The notes below the pieces were generated by a model. That model ran no database searches. It was not told where the DNA came from and was given only the letters and a program-made list of their open reading frames with translations. Below, in pieces: positions 16,108 through 25,498 of a stretch of 64,000 nucleotides of DNA (position 1 is its first letter; every line of letters begins with the position of its first letter). Origin of the DNA: an uncultured Bacteroidales bacterium (lineage in GTDB: Bacteria > Bacteroidota > Bacteroidia > Bacteroidales > Paludibacteraceae); assembly GCA_937916355.1 (NCBI GenBank), contig CALFTM010000057.1:1-64000 (forward strand), written 5' to 3'. Both the position numbers and the translations under genes were made by a program.

Positions 16108-17715
16108 ATGTTTTCGGCAAAAAGAAATATCCAACAACTTATTTCCCTGATGGCACAACATGGCATCCGCAATGTGGTGATCTCTCCAGGCTCCCGCAAT
16201 ATGCCTCTGGCACAATCATTCGCCAACAGCAGGGACTTTTCATGCCACCCCGTCACCGACGAACGCAGTGCCGGTTTTTTTGCCATCGGATTGTCTGTCA
16301 GCCTCAACGAACCAGTTGCAGTGTGCGTCACATCTGGCTCTGCCCTACTCAACCTCACATCCGCCGTATCGGAGGCATACTACCAACAAGTCCCTTTATT
16401 GGTACTATCGGCAGACCGTCCTGAAATGTGGATCGGACAATTGGATGGACAGACCCTACCCCAAATGGGAGTTTTTCAAAACCTTCTAAAAAAAGAGGTG
16501 AACCTACCCGAACCCACCAATGCGGACGAGGAGTGGCACTGCAACCGTCTCATCAACGAGGCAATTCTTGCTTTGTCACATCATCGTAATGCGCCGGTGC
16601 ACATCAACATTCCAATCTCTGAACCATTCTTCGACTGCACTTCCCCCGTCATTCCCAAGGAGAGAGTCATTCGCAGGAACGCTCCCTACATTGATGCTTG
16701 GAACGATGCAAAACGCCCCATGCTCGTTATCGGTCAACTCCCCAACCAGTCGGCAAAAGAACTGGCTGAGGTGATAAAAAATTTGGACTGCCCCATCTTA
16801 TGCGAGCACCTCTCCAATATTCACACAAAGGAGGTTATTCACAATTTCGATCTTATCCTAAAAAATCCGAAGGAGTGCCTCGCACCTGATTTTTTAATCT
16901 ACATCGGAGGACATTTAGTCTCTAAAAGAATAAAAAAATGGCTCAGGCAAATCAAGCCTCAAAACTGCCTTCGGATAACACCAGACGGAGAGTGTTCGGA
17001 CACCTTCCAATCACTCACCAATATCATAGAAATGGAGGCTACCGACTTCCTTAAAACACTTCCGAAGAAAAAAGAAGAGACTTTTTTACTACAATGGAAA
17101 GAGGCAAGCCAAAAAACAGAACTGTCCATGCAAAACCATGAATGGGAATATTCATCGCTCTCTATCGTCAAAAGGCTCATTGAGCGACTACCCGACCATT
17201 CCGCTTTGGCTCTCGGCAATAGTAGCGCAGTACGTTTTGCACAAATGTTCCAACTTCCCCACGACACACACGTCGTCTGCAACCGTGGTGTCAACGGCAT
17301 TGATGGATCACTATCCTCTGCCGTAGGCTTTGCTGTGGGGAATCCTGAGACTCTGACACTCCTCATCATAGGAGACCTCAGTTTCTTTTACGACATGAAC
17401 GCCCTCTGTTTCACCCAACTCCCCTCCAATCTCAGAATAGTTCTGCTAAATAATGGCGGTGGAGAGATTTTCAAACTCCTACCCGGATTTGAAATCAATC
17501 AGGGCAATGAAAAGTATATACTTGCCACTCATCAGACAAGTGCGGAAGGTTGGGCAAGTTCGCTACGCATACAATACCTCTCTATCCACAACTCGGAGGA
17601 GGTCGAATCGAACCTTCGCCTACTTTTACAAAAGAGCGACAAACTCATTCTGTGTGAGGTTTTCACTCAACCCGAAACAGATAAAAAAATGTACGATAAA
17701 ATACAAAAAATTTAA
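16108..17715 (+). CDS. menD: SEPHCHC synthase (2-succinyl-5-enolpyruvyl-6-hydroxy-3-cyclohexene-1-carboxylate synthase)
   Basis: MenD is a thiamine-diphosphate enzyme joining 2-oxoglutarate-derived succinyl semialdehyde to isochorismate. The 535-residue product shows the N-terminal NVVISPGSRNMPLAQSF and DERSAGFFAIGLS motifs of the PYR domain, and the C-terminal GDLSFFYDMNAL motif that binds Mg and ThDP. Length is close to the usual 550. It lies between menF and menB, with menB only 12 bases downstream, forming the core of the men cluster. Confidence 0.96.
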   Translation: MFSAKRNIQQLISLMAQHGIRNVVISPGSRNMPLAQSFANSRDFSCHPVTDERSAGFFAIGLSVSLNEPVAVCVTSGSALLNLTSAVSEAYYQQVPLLVLSADRPEMWIGQLDGQTLPQMGVFQNLLKKEVNLPEPTNADEEWHCNRLINEAILALSHHRNAPVHINIPISEPFFDCTSPVIPKERVIRRNAPYIDAWNDAKRPMLVIGQLPNQSAKELAEVIKNLDCPILCEHLSNIHTKEVIHNFDLILKNPKECLAPDFLIYIGGHLVSKRIKKWLRQIKPQNCLRITPDGECSDTFQSLTNIIEMEATDFLKTLPKKKEETFLLQWKEASQKTELSMQNHEWEYSSLSIVKRLIERLPDHSALALGNSSAVRFAQMFQLPHDTHVVCNRGVNGIDGSLSSAVGFAVGNPETLTLLIIGDLSFFYDMNALCFTQLPSNLRIVLLNNGGGEIFKLLPGFEINQGNEKYILATHQTSAEGWASSLRIQYLSIHNSEEVESNLRLLLQKSDKLILCEVFTQPETDKKMYDKIQKI

Positions 17716-17727
17716 TTTTTCAACATC

Positions 17728-18549
17728 ATGAGTTACAATTGGAAAACCCTTAAAGAATACAAAGAAATTCTTTTTGATTTCTATAATGGAATAGCCCGAA
17801 TCACCATCAACCGTGAACGCTACCGAAATGCTTTCACGCCCACCACCACCGCTGAAATGAGCGATGCAATGGCCATCTGTAGAGAGAACCCCGACATCAA
17901 CGTGATTGTCCTAACAGGTGCAGGAGACAAAGCGTTTTGCAGCGGAGGAGATATGCACGTCAAAGGACACGGAGGCTACATCGACGAAGAGGGTCGACCA
18001 AGACTTTCTGTTTTGGACGTTCAAAAACAGATCAGAACCATACCCAAACCAGTCATCGCCGCTGTCAACGGTTTTGCCATCGGTGGAGGGCATGTGCTAC
18101 ACGTCGTATGTGATTTGACCATCGCTTCTGAAAACGCCATTTTCGGACAAACAGGACCTAAGGTAGGAAGTTTTGATGCCGGATTCGGATCTTCTTATCT
18201 GGCGCGGGTTGTGGGACAAAAAAAGGCTCGTGAAATATGGTTCCTCTGCCGACAATATAATGCTCAAGAGGCTCTTGAAATGGGACTCGTCAACACCATC
18301 GTCCCACTGGATAAATTAGAAGAGACCTATGTCGAATGGGCTGAAAAGATGATGGAACACTCTCCTTTGGCACTACGAATGATTAAAAGAGGACTGAATG
18401 CGGAATTGGACGGACAAACGGGAATCCAAGAGTTCGCCGGAGACATGACTATGCTCTACTACTGCCTCGAAGAGGCTCAAGAAGGAGGAAAGGCATTTTT
18501 AGAAAAGAGAAAACCCGATTTTAAAAAATACCCTAAATTTCCGGGTTAA
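17728..18549 (+). CDS. menB: 1,4-dihydroxy-2-naphthoyl-CoA synthase
   Basis: MenB is a crotonase-fold enzyme that closes the second ring from o-succinylbenzoyl-CoA. The 273-residue product contains ITINRERYRNAFTPTT, the oxyanion-hole region AFCSGGDMHVKGHGGYIDEE, AIGGGHVLHVVCDLTIAS and QTGPKVGSFDAGFGSSYLAR, all typical of MenB rather than general enoyl-CoA hydratases. It is 12 bases after menD and 12 before menC. Confidence 0.97.
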   Translation: MSYNWKTLKEYKEILFDFYNGIARITINRERYRNAFTPTTTAEMSDAMAICRENPDINVIVLTGAGDKAFCSGGDMHVKGHGGYIDEEGRPRLSVLDVQKQIRTIPKPVIAAVNGFAIGGGHVLHVVCDLTIASENAIFGQTGPKVGSFDAGFGSSYLARVVGQKKAREIWFLCRQYNAQEALEMGLVNTIVPLDKLEETYVEWAEKMMEHSPLALRMIKRGLNAELDGQTGIQEFAGDMTMLYYCLEEAQEGGKAFLEKRKPDFKKYPKFPG

Positions 18550-18561
18550 TCATCCAACACC

Positions 18562-19617
18562 ATGACTCGTATCCGCACACAACTAATACCCAAAACGCTA
18601 CACTTCAAGCAGCCTGCCGGCACGTCCAGAGGGGTCTATACCGAACGAAAGGTTTGGTTCATTAAAATCACCGACGAAGAGAAGCCAGAGCATTGGGGTA
18701 TCGGAGAGGTTGCGCCTCTCCCCAATTTGAGTTGCGACGATGTACCAGACTTTCAAGAGGTATTGGATTTTCATTGCCGAAATTTTTCTGGAGAGATTCC
18801 TTACAAAGAATTAGAGGATTACCCCTCCATCCTATTCGGATTAGAAACGGCATGGAGACACTTCAATAGCAACGGGGATATTCTATGGGACACCCCTTTT
18901 GCAAGAGGAGAGGAAGGAATCACCATCAACGGTCTGATCTGGATGGGTTCGTACGAAGAGATGAAAGAGCGTATAGAAGAAAAACTGAAAGCCGGATTTC
19001 ATTGCATAAAGGTAAAAATCGGCGCAATCGATTTTGAAAAAGAGTTTTCACTCCTCGAACAAATCAGGAACGACTATTCTCCTGAGAAAATCACTCTCCG
19101 GGTGGATGCGAACGGAGCGTTCTCTCCCCTTGAAGCGATGGAAAAGCTACAAAGGCTCGCCTCCCTGCAAATACACTCCATAGAGCAACCCATCCGCGCA
19201 GGGCAATGGGACGAAATGGCAAAACTATGTCGGGCGACACCTCTCCCCATTGCATTGGACGAGGAGCTGATAGGTATCAACACATCTGCAGAGAAATCAG
19301 CACTGCTCGATACCATCCGACCCCAATATATCATCTTGAAACCTTCCCTGCATGGAGGCATCAGCGGTAGCGAAGAGTGGATCAGATTGGCTCAGGAACG
19401 CAACATCGGCTACTGGATTACATCTGCATTGGAATCCAATATCGGACTACTTTCCATCGCTCAGTGGGCTTCAACCTTCCAACTATCCATTCCACAAGGA
19501 CTGGGAACTGGAGCGTTATACACTAACAACATAGACCTCCCTCTGAAAATCAACGGAGAGAAGCTATGGATCAAAGGAAACACCCCATTATTCAAGAATA
19601 TAAATCTTTTAGACTAA
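18562..19617 (+). CDS. menC: o-Succinylbenzoate synthase
   Basis: MenC dehydrates SHCHC to o-succinylbenzoate. It belongs to the enolase superfamily and the expected residues are visible: K150/K152 in KVK, metal ligands D182 (VDANG), E208 (IEQP) and D233 (ALDEE), and K260 in ILKPSLHGG. The 351-residue length is normal. In the pathway it acts before MenE and MenB, and here it follows menB in the same transcript. menE is not adjacent but lies 11 kb away at 30417. Confidence 0.95.
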   Translation: MTRIRTQLIPKTLHFKQPAGTSRGVYTERKVWFIKITDEEKPEHWGIGEVAPLPNLSCDDVPDFQEVLDFHCRNFSGEIPYKELEDYPSILFGLETAWRHFNSNGDILWDTPFARGEEGITINGLIWMGSYEEMKERIEEKLKAGFHCIKVKIGAIDFEKEFSLLEQIRNDYSPEKITLRVDANGAFSPLEAMEKLQRLASLQIHSIEQPIRAGQWDEMAKLCRATPLPIALDEELIGINTSAEKSALLDTIRPQYIILKPSLHGGISGSEEWIRLAQERNIGYWITSALESNIGLLSIAQWASTFQLSIPQGLGTGALYTNNIDLPLKINGEKLWIKGNTPLFKNINLLD

Positions 19618-19623
19618 ATAAAA

Positions 19624-20178
19624 ATGACTGAATTTGAATCAATCTTAAGAGAAGACCTTCTTCTATATCTTCAATCTAAAAACATCATCGACGAAAGGGT
19701 TCCTGAATGCCCCGACGTAGAAGAGCAATGGGAGAAGATCGGCATCTCCTATTTGGCAGACGGAGTAAGAGAGTTCAACGAGTATCCAATGGCTTCATTA
19801 GGTTGGATGATGTACATCGGCATGACTGTTGCGCAACGATGGGACGAAAACTGGGAAAAGTTCCTTGAAATCGAAGATTTTTACACAACCATCCGCGACA
19901 AAAGAGGCTATGACTGTTTAGATGAGTACATCAGGGAAGAAGAGTTGAAATTGAACGCAGAGGAGAGCGACCAACTGGAAGTTTTAGTGAGCAATTGTGC
20001 CGCCCGTGTCCACAACATCCTCAGAAGACAGAAAATAGAGCCATCCACTGAAGAGGCATTTAAAGCATACGTCGCTTGCTTGCACCAACTCTATTTGATG
20101 GGAGCAGCCGCCCAATTGAAAAAACTGGGCTACAAAATGACGCTTGCGACACCGGAAGATTTGAAGGGAAGGAACTGA
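19624..20178 (+). CDS. Hypothetical helical protein at the end of the men operon
   Basis: I cannot name this family. The 184-residue product is soluble, mostly helical, without signal peptide, and rich in acidic residues and Trp/Tyr (LGWMMYIGMTVAQRWDENWE near residues 59-78). It starts 6 bases after the menC stop and is followed by the operon terminator at 20212, so it is very likely cotranscribed with menC. A role tied to menaquinone synthesis is only suggested by position. Confidence 0.75.
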   Translation: MTEFESILREDLLLYLQSKNIIDERVPECPDVEEQWEKIGISYLADGVREFNEYPMASLGWMMYIGMTVAQRWDENWEKFLEIEDFYTTIRDKRGYDCLDEYIREEELKLNAEESDQLEVLVSNCAARVHNILRRQKIEPSTEEAFKAYVACLHQLYLMGAAAQLKKLGYKMTLATPEDLKGRN

Positions 20179-20211
20179 AAATCTATCGACAAATTAACTT
20201 GCAAAAAACTA

Positions 20212-20250
20212 AACTTTCGTCATGATTACTATGACGAGAGTTTTTTTTTA
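20212..20250 (+). terminator. Intrinsic terminator of the men operon
   Basis: AACTTTCGTCAT (20212-20223) pairs with ATGACGAGAGTT (20231-20242) over 12 bases with one G-U pair, around a 7-base loop. The right arm runs into a tract of nine T residues. Confidence 0.93.
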
Positions 20251-20326
20251 CACTCCCTCCAATCCCCTAAAATTTTAATTTTCAAAATTTTATCACAATT
20301 TTAGCCCAAACATTAAATAAAAACTA

Positions 20327-20334
20327 TATCTTTG
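20327..20334 (+). promoter_or_regulatory. -7 element of the T9SS-CTD / repeat-protein operon
   Basis: TATCTTTG matches TAnnTTTG. It implies a leader of about 170 bases to the ATG at 20514. The leader includes a possible hairpin at 20376-20400 (AACC/GGTT with CCC/GGG). Nothing else is seen in the 20250-20513 gap. Confidence 0.55.
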
Positions 20335-20513
20335 CCGAAACATTATTTAATGTGGCATTTAATTGCATTATCTTAAACCCTCCCTTTTTGGGGATGGTTA
20401 TGTTTGATTGAAAGTTACTGATTTAAAACTAATGGTATCATGCTGTTGGTTTATGTTATTTTAGACCGAACCTAAATTTCATTTATGCGATGGAATTGGG
20501 TTTTGAATATGTT

Positions 20514-20993
20514 ATGAGGCACTTACTTTTTATACTTTTTTTACCCGCTACCATTAGCGTGTATTCGCAGGTTTCCATCAATTCCTGCGGAGGGGATGTC
20601 GTCCAACCCAATGTAGGTTCTATTTCTTATTCTGTAGGGCAGTTGGATTACCTCTCGACCACGACAGCGACCTACTCTATCTCCGCTGGAGTGCAACAAC
20701 CCGTTAAAATCGAGAGAGAAGAGACCAACATTTCTCCATTGTCTAAAAAAGATTATCCCGATTTATCGGTTACACCCAACCCTACAAAAGACAACGTGAC
20801 AGTCATTTTCCCATTACAAGGTGAATACCAATACATTTTAACAGACATGAATGGGAAAAAATTCGATGAAGGGAGGTTGGTTAATGGTATGATTTTGTCC
20901 ATGCAAAATTATTTGCCGGGAACCTACTTATTAAACATCATTTCAGTGAAAGACAACAATTTTTCTATTGCAAAAAAAATAATCAAAGAATAA
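20514..20993 (+). CDS. Small exported protein with T9SS type A sorting domain
   Basis: This 159-residue protein has a signal peptide (MRHLLFILFLPATISVYSQ) and a short head with SCGGDVVQPNVGSISYSVGQ, a motif often found in front of T9SS sorting domains of Bacteroidota. The last 75 residues are a C-terminal sorting domain (LSVTPNPTKDNVTVIF, YILTDMNGKKF, LPGTYLLNI, AKKIIKE). An ATG at 20490 would add eight residues but spoil the signal peptide. It ends one base before the start of the giant repeat protein, so the two are translationally coupled. The pair probably acts together at the cell surface. Confidence 0.85.
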   Translation: MRHLLFILFLPATISVYSQVSINSCGGDVVQPNVGSISYSVGQLDYLSTTTATYSISAGVQQPVKIEREETNISPLSKKDYPDLSVTPNPTKDNVTVIFPLQGEYQYILTDMNGKKFDEGRLVNGMILSMQNYLPGTYLLNIISVKDNNFSIAKKIIKE

Positions 20994-20994
20994 A

Positions 20995-23900
20995 ATGAAA
21001 ATGAAAAAACTTATTGCATTTTTTGCGTTAAACACTTTGTTTGTGTGTTCTCTTTTTTCCGCAGCACCACAAACCATGAGTTATCAAGCTGTGGTTAGAG
21101 ACCAAGAAGGCAAATTGATAGCAGAGAAGTCTGTCTCCATTTTAGTATCCATTCTTCAAAACGACTCCTCAAACACCATCTACCAAGAAGAGCATGCGAC
21201 AACCACCAATGCGAATGGACTAATCACCTTATCCATCGGAAAAGAGTCTTCTTTCTCTGACATTAAATGGTCAGACGGGACTTATTACCTTCAATGTCAA
21301 TTTGATTTGAACAACGATGGAGTTTATGATTTGAAATCATACTCACCCATACAAAGTGTCCCTTATGCTTTATACGCAGAAAGAATCTCTCCTACGGCAT
21401 TGCCAGCTTGGGTCTATAATGAGGAGAAGCCCTCTTATCGTTATGATGAATTGGAAGACAAGCCTATCATCCCCCTCAAATTGAGCGAGTTGGAGAATGA
21501 TGTCAATTTTTTAACTCAAGAAGATCTTCCTAAACAAGACTCTTCTTTTTACAAATCCATAGCATACCAAATCTCCTCTGAAGACACCGCAAATTGGAAC
21601 AATAAATTAGCCGTAGAAAACGACCCGATTTTCAAGGCTTCTTTGGCAGCGAATATTACCGACAAGGACACCACTTATTGGAACAATAAATTAGACGAAG
21701 AAACTGACCCAGTTTTCAAAGCTTCATTAGCAGCAAACATCACCGATGAAGACACCGCAAATTGGAACAATAAATTAGATGTGGAAAGCGACCCTATCTT
21801 CAACGCATCTTTAGCGGCAAACATCACCGACAAGGACACCGCAAATTGGAATAATAAATTAGACGAAGAAGCCGACCCAGTTTTCAAAGCTTCATTAGCA
21901 GCAAACATCACAGATGAGGACACCGCAAATTGGAACAATAAATTAGACGAAGAAACCGATCCTGTTTTCAACGCTTCGTTAGCGGCGAATATCACCGACA
22001 AGGACACCGCAAATTGGAACAATAAATTAGCCGTAGAAAGCGACCCGATTTTCAAAGCTTCTTTAGCGGCAAACATTACCGAAAAGGACACCACTTATTG
22101 GAACAATAAATTAGATGTAGAAAACGATCCAATTTTCAAGGCTTCTTTAGCTGCGAACATCACTGAAAAAGACACCACCTATTGGAACAATAAATTAGAC
22201 GAAGAAGCTGACCCAGTTTTCAAAGCTTCATTAGCGGCAAACATCACAGACATAGATACCGCAAATTGGAACAATAAATTAGCCGTAGAAAACGACCCAA
22301 TTTTCAACGCTTCGTTAGCAGCAAACATCACCAACGAAGACACCGCAAAATGGAACAATAAATTAGCAGTGGAAAACGACCCGATTTTCAAGGCTTCTTT
22401 GGCAGCGAATATCACAGATGAGGACACCGCAAATTGGAACAATAAATTAGCTGTGGAAAACGATCCGATTTTCAAAGCTTCTTTGGCAGCAAACATCACC
22501 GATGAAGACACCGCAAATTGGAACAATAAATTAGCAGTGGAAAGCGACCCGATTTTCAAAGCTTCTTTGGCTGCTAACATCACCAACGAGGACACCGCAA
22601 ATTGGAACAATAAATTAGCAGTGGAAAACGACCCGATTTTCAACGCTTCTTTGGCAGCAAATATCACCGACAAGGACACCGCAAATTGGAACAATAAATT
22701 AGCAGTGGAAAGTGACCCGATTTTCAAAGCTTCTTTGGCAGCGAACATCACCAACGAGGACACCGCAATTTGGAACAATAAATTAGACGAAGAAGCTGAC
22801 CCAATTTTCAAAGCTTCGTTAGCAGCGAATATCACAGAAAAGGACACCACAAATTGGAACAATAAATTAGACGAAGAAGCTGACCCAGTTTTCAAAGCTT
22901 CGTTAGCAGCAAACATCACAGATGAAGACACCGCAAATTGGAACAATAAATTAGCAGTAGAAAACGACCCGATTTTCAAAGCTTCTTTGGCGGCAAACAT
23001 CACAGATGAGGACACCGCAAATTGGAACAATAAATTAGCAGTGGAAAGCGACCCTATTTTCAAGGCTTCTTTGGCAGCAAACATCACCGACATAGACACT
23101 GCAAATTGGAACAATAAATTAGCAGTGGAAAACGACCCGATTTTCAATGCTTCATTAGCGGCGAATATCACGGACGAAGACACCGCAAATTGGAACAATA
23201 AATTAGCAGTGGAAAGCGACCCTGTTTTCAACGCATCATTGGCGGCAAACATCACCGACAAGGACACCGCAAATTGGAACAATAAATTGGCCGTAGAAAA
23301 CGACCCGATTTTCAAAGCTTCTTTGGCAGCAAACATCACAGACGAAGACACCGCAAATTGGAACAATAAATTAGCCGTAGAAAACGACCCTATTTTCAAA
23401 GCTTCTTTGGCAGCAAACATCACCGACAAGGACACCGCAAATTGGAACAATAAATTAGCAGTGGAAAGCGACCCGATTTTCAACGCTTCTTTGGCGGCAA
23501 ACATCACCGACAAGGACACCGCAAATTGGAACAGTAAATTAGCAGTGGAAAGCGACCCAATTTTCAAAGCTTCTTTAGCGGCAAACATCACCGATGAAGA
23601 CACCGCAAATTGGAACAATAAATTAGCAGTGGAAAGCGACCCGATTTTCAAGGCATCTTTGGCGGCAAACATCACCGATGAAGACACCGCAAATTGGAAC
23701 AATAAGTTGGACTTTACTGACTTAGATGATTATGCTAAAAAAACGGAGATTCCAACAATCCCTACAAAAGTCAGTGAGTTTGAAAATGATGCGACCTACG
23801 TGAGAGAAGCAGATTTGAACCAAATCATGGAAATCATCGGAGAACTCAACCAGAAGGTCTCTCAATTGGAAACGAAGAACCTGCAAATGAGTACCGCCGT

Positions 23901-24741
23901 AGATAGTCTGAAATTGGAGAATCAAAAACTACAGCTTAAAATATACGCTTTAGATTCTGCCGTAAACAGGCTGGACAATGATATTACCATAAATTTCAAA
24001 AAGACAAATTCTCCAACTTATTCCTTTCCTTTAGATTCTTGGACATACGCCCACGAAGTGTACAAAAGCATGAAAGAGGGAGATCGTATCGTTTTTGTCG
24101 TAAGACATTCTGAAAGGGATGAGAATTGTTCTGATTCGTATTGTGACCTTAATGAAAACGGCATCAGAATCGTCAAGGAGATTGGTGTTGAATTTAAAGG
24201 AGGCTTGGCGGGTGTGAATGATTCTTACTATGGTTCGAGTGAGTCTGAAAGATGCAAAACCACCTCCTATTTAATTGCGGAAACTCGAGGCGACACACTT
24301 ATTAAAAGCAATCAAGATGTTGCGCATCCAATAGATGTCTTAAAATCAGAGTATTATGGAAGCGATTTACACAGTTGGCCGGGAAGAGCCGAATATTACA
24401 ACGAATCTCCGAAAGAGGTGGAAGAAAAATCTATGATTTTAGTGAACGATCTATTAAATCGTTCTAAAAGGAAGAAATTCTCTTGGTTTACTTCTCATGA
24501 CTATGTGATTGTCCCTCTTGTGGAGTGGGCTACCAATTTAGGCATAGATTATGAAAAATATGAGGGAACATACAACGGGCAGGATAGCGGTTATCAAGAC
24601 AAATGGACTGATTCTTTTTATTGGAACAATTTCCTTTCTGGTGTGGCAATATTGGTACACCAAGACAACACGTTTGAGATTTATCCGGTAAAAAACATGG
24701 AGGATGGTTTTCGATACACAAGGTGTTATAAAAATTGGTGA
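20995..24741 (+). CDS. Exported 1248-residue repeat protein with C-terminal histidine phosphatase domain
   Basis: After a signal peptide (residues 1-23) comes a beta-rich domain beginning TMSYQAVVRDQEGKLIA and ending SVPYALYAER (about 27-128), common in Bacteroidota tail-fibre-like proteins. Residues about 195-900 are 25 tandem 28-residue units of the form DTANWNNKLAVENDPIFKAS, plus a partial 26th. A coiled coil follows (about 930-985). The C terminus has RHSERDE with H1038, SESERCKTT and SHD (H1168, D1169), matching the RHxE, SxxxRxxxT and distal His motifs of the histidine phosphatase superfamily. No T9SS domain is present; the coupled upstream protein carries one. A fibrous stalk presenting a phosphatase is inferred. 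The substrate is unknown. Confidence 0.85.
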   Translation: MKMKKLIAFFALNTLFVCSLFSAAPQTMSYQAVVRDQEGKLIAEKSVSILVSILQNDSSNTIYQEEHATTTNANGLITLSIGKESSFSDIKWSDGTYYLQCQFDLNNDGVYDLKSYSPIQSVPYALYAERISPTALPAWVYNEEKPSYRYDELEDKPIIPLKLSELENDVNFLTQEDLPKQDSSFYKSIAYQISSEDTANWNNKLAVENDPIFKASLAANITDKDTTYWNNKLDEETDPVFKASLAANITDEDTANWNNKLDVESDPIFNASLAANITDKDTANWNNKLDEEADPVFKASLAANITDEDTANWNNKLDEETDPVFNASLAANITDKDTANWNNKLAVESDPIFKASLAANITEKDTTYWNNKLDVENDPIFKASLAANITEKDTTYWNNKLDEEADPVFKASLAANITDIDTANWNNKLAVENDPIFNASLAANITNEDTAKWNNKLAVENDPIFKASLAANITDEDTANWNNKLAVENDPIFKASLAANITDEDTANWNNKLAVESDPIFKASLAANITNEDTANWNNKLAVENDPIFNASLAANITDKDTANWNNKLAVESDPIFKASLAANITNEDTAIWNNKLDEEADPIFKASLAANITEKDTTNWNNKLDEEADPVFKASLAANITDEDTANWNNKLAVENDPIFKASLAANITDEDTANWNNKLAVESDPIFKASLAANITDIDTANWNNKLAVENDPIFNASLAANITDEDTANWNNKLAVESDPVFNASLAANITDKDTANWNNKLAVENDPIFKASLAANITDEDTANWNNKLAVENDPIFKASLAANITDKDTANWNNKLAVESDPIFNASLAANITDKDTANWNSKLAVESDPIFKASLAANITDEDTANWNNKLAVESDPIFKASLAANITDEDTANWNNKLDFTDLDDYAKKTEIPTIPTKVSEFENDATYVREADLNQIMEIIGELNQKVSQLETKNLQMSTAVDSLKLENQKLQLKIYALDSAVNRLDNDITINFKKTNSPTYSFPLDSWTYAHEVYKSMKEGDRIVFVVRHSERDENCSDSYCDLNENGIRIVKEIGVEFKGGLAGVNDSYYGSSESERCKTTSYLIAETRGDTLIKSNQDVAHPIDVLKSEYYGSDLHSWPGRAEYYNESPKEVEEKSMILVNDLLNRSKRKKFSWFTSHDYVIVPLVEWATNLGIDYEKYEGTYNGQDSGYQDKWTDSFYWNNFLSGVAILVHQDNTFEIYPVKNMEDGFRYTRCYKNW
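21580..23700 (+). repeat. 25 tandem 84-bp coding repeats
   Basis: The segment encoding ANWNNK recurs every 84 bases from 21600 to 23700, exactly 25 periods with no length change. Sequence variants (AVEN, AVES, DEET, DEEA, DVES; K or N before ASLAAN; DED, DKD, NED, EKD, DID) are mixed along the array, as expected of unequal crossover and conversion. Open antisense frames here are by-products of the period. Confidence 0.97.
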
Positions 24742-24780
24742 TAGTGTGGTAAAATGTTATAGTTTATATTTTATTTTCTC

Positions 24781-24788
24781 TATTTTTG
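24781..24788 (+). promoter_or_regulatory. -7 element for the HD-domain gene
   Basis: TATTTTTG matches TAnnTTTG and lies 35 bases before the ATG at 24823. The -33 box is not obvious. Confidence 0.5.
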
Positions 24789-24822
24789 CACCACAAATTT
24801 CATAACATTTAATTATAAAAAG

Positions 24823-25494
24823 ATGGAAAAAAGATTGGTTTCCTACGAAGATGTTCAATCGAATAAAGAGATAAAAATATACATATCGCAAGCCGATAAA
24901 GTGTTGGCAGCGATGGGATATACAGAACATTCGTTCGGTCATGTAAAAAAGACTGCGGAGTTGGCCAGTTCGATTTTATCCACGTTAGGATATAGCGAAC
25001 GACAACAAGAATTAGCAAAAATCGCAGGATACATGCACGACATTGGCAATGTGGTCAATCGAGTGGACCATGCACAAAGTGGAGCCGTGATGGCTTTTCG
25101 CATATTGGATAAAATGGGAATGCATCCGGAAGAGATTGCTCAAGTGATCAGTGCGATAGGGAATCATGACGAGAGTACCGCCGCAGAAGTCAACCCGATC
25201 GCCGCAGCCTTGATTTTAGCAGATAAGACCGACGTGAGACGCAGCCGTGTCCGCCATCGCAAAATTTCCGGACATGACATCCATGACCGTGTAAACTATG
25301 CTGCAGTAGAATCAAAAACTTATTTTTTCAATGAAAATAAAGAACTGATATTAGACCTAACCATCGACACAGAAATATCCGCAGTAATTGATTACTTTGA
25401 AATATTTCTATCTCGAATGATTTTATGCAGAAAGGCGGCTGCCTACCTGAATTTGCAGTTTGGCTTGATCATCAACGGACAGAAAATGGTGTAA
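24823..25494 (+). CDS. HD-domain phosphohydrolase
   Basis: The 223-residue soluble protein has the metal-binding pattern of HD hydrolases: H36/H40 in HSFGHVKKTAE, the HD pair in GYMHDIGNV (about residue 72), a further His in GNHDES and D in LADKTDVRRSR. Such proteins cleave phosphomonoester or phosphodiester bonds in nucleotides, but the substrate cannot be read from the sequence. It is a single gene with its own promoter. Its stop lies 4 bases from the end of the convergent ABC-F gene. Confidence 0.88.
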   Translation: MEKRLVSYEDVQSNKEIKIYISQADKVLAAMGYTEHSFGHVKKTAELASSILSTLGYSERQQELAKIAGYMHDIGNVVNRVDHAQSGAVMAFRILDKMGMHPEEIAQVISAIGNHDESTAAEVNPIAAALILADKTDVRRSRVRHRKISGHDIHDRVNYAAVESKTYFFNENKELILDLTIDTEISAVIDYFEIFLSRMILCRKAAAYLNLQFGLIINGQKMV

Positions 25495-25498
25495 AAGA

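Noticed and set aside
21675..23702. Long antisense frames opposite the 84-bp repeats
   Set aside because: The period is a multiple of three, so one antisense frame stays open across identical units; the sense strand has signal peptide and domains.
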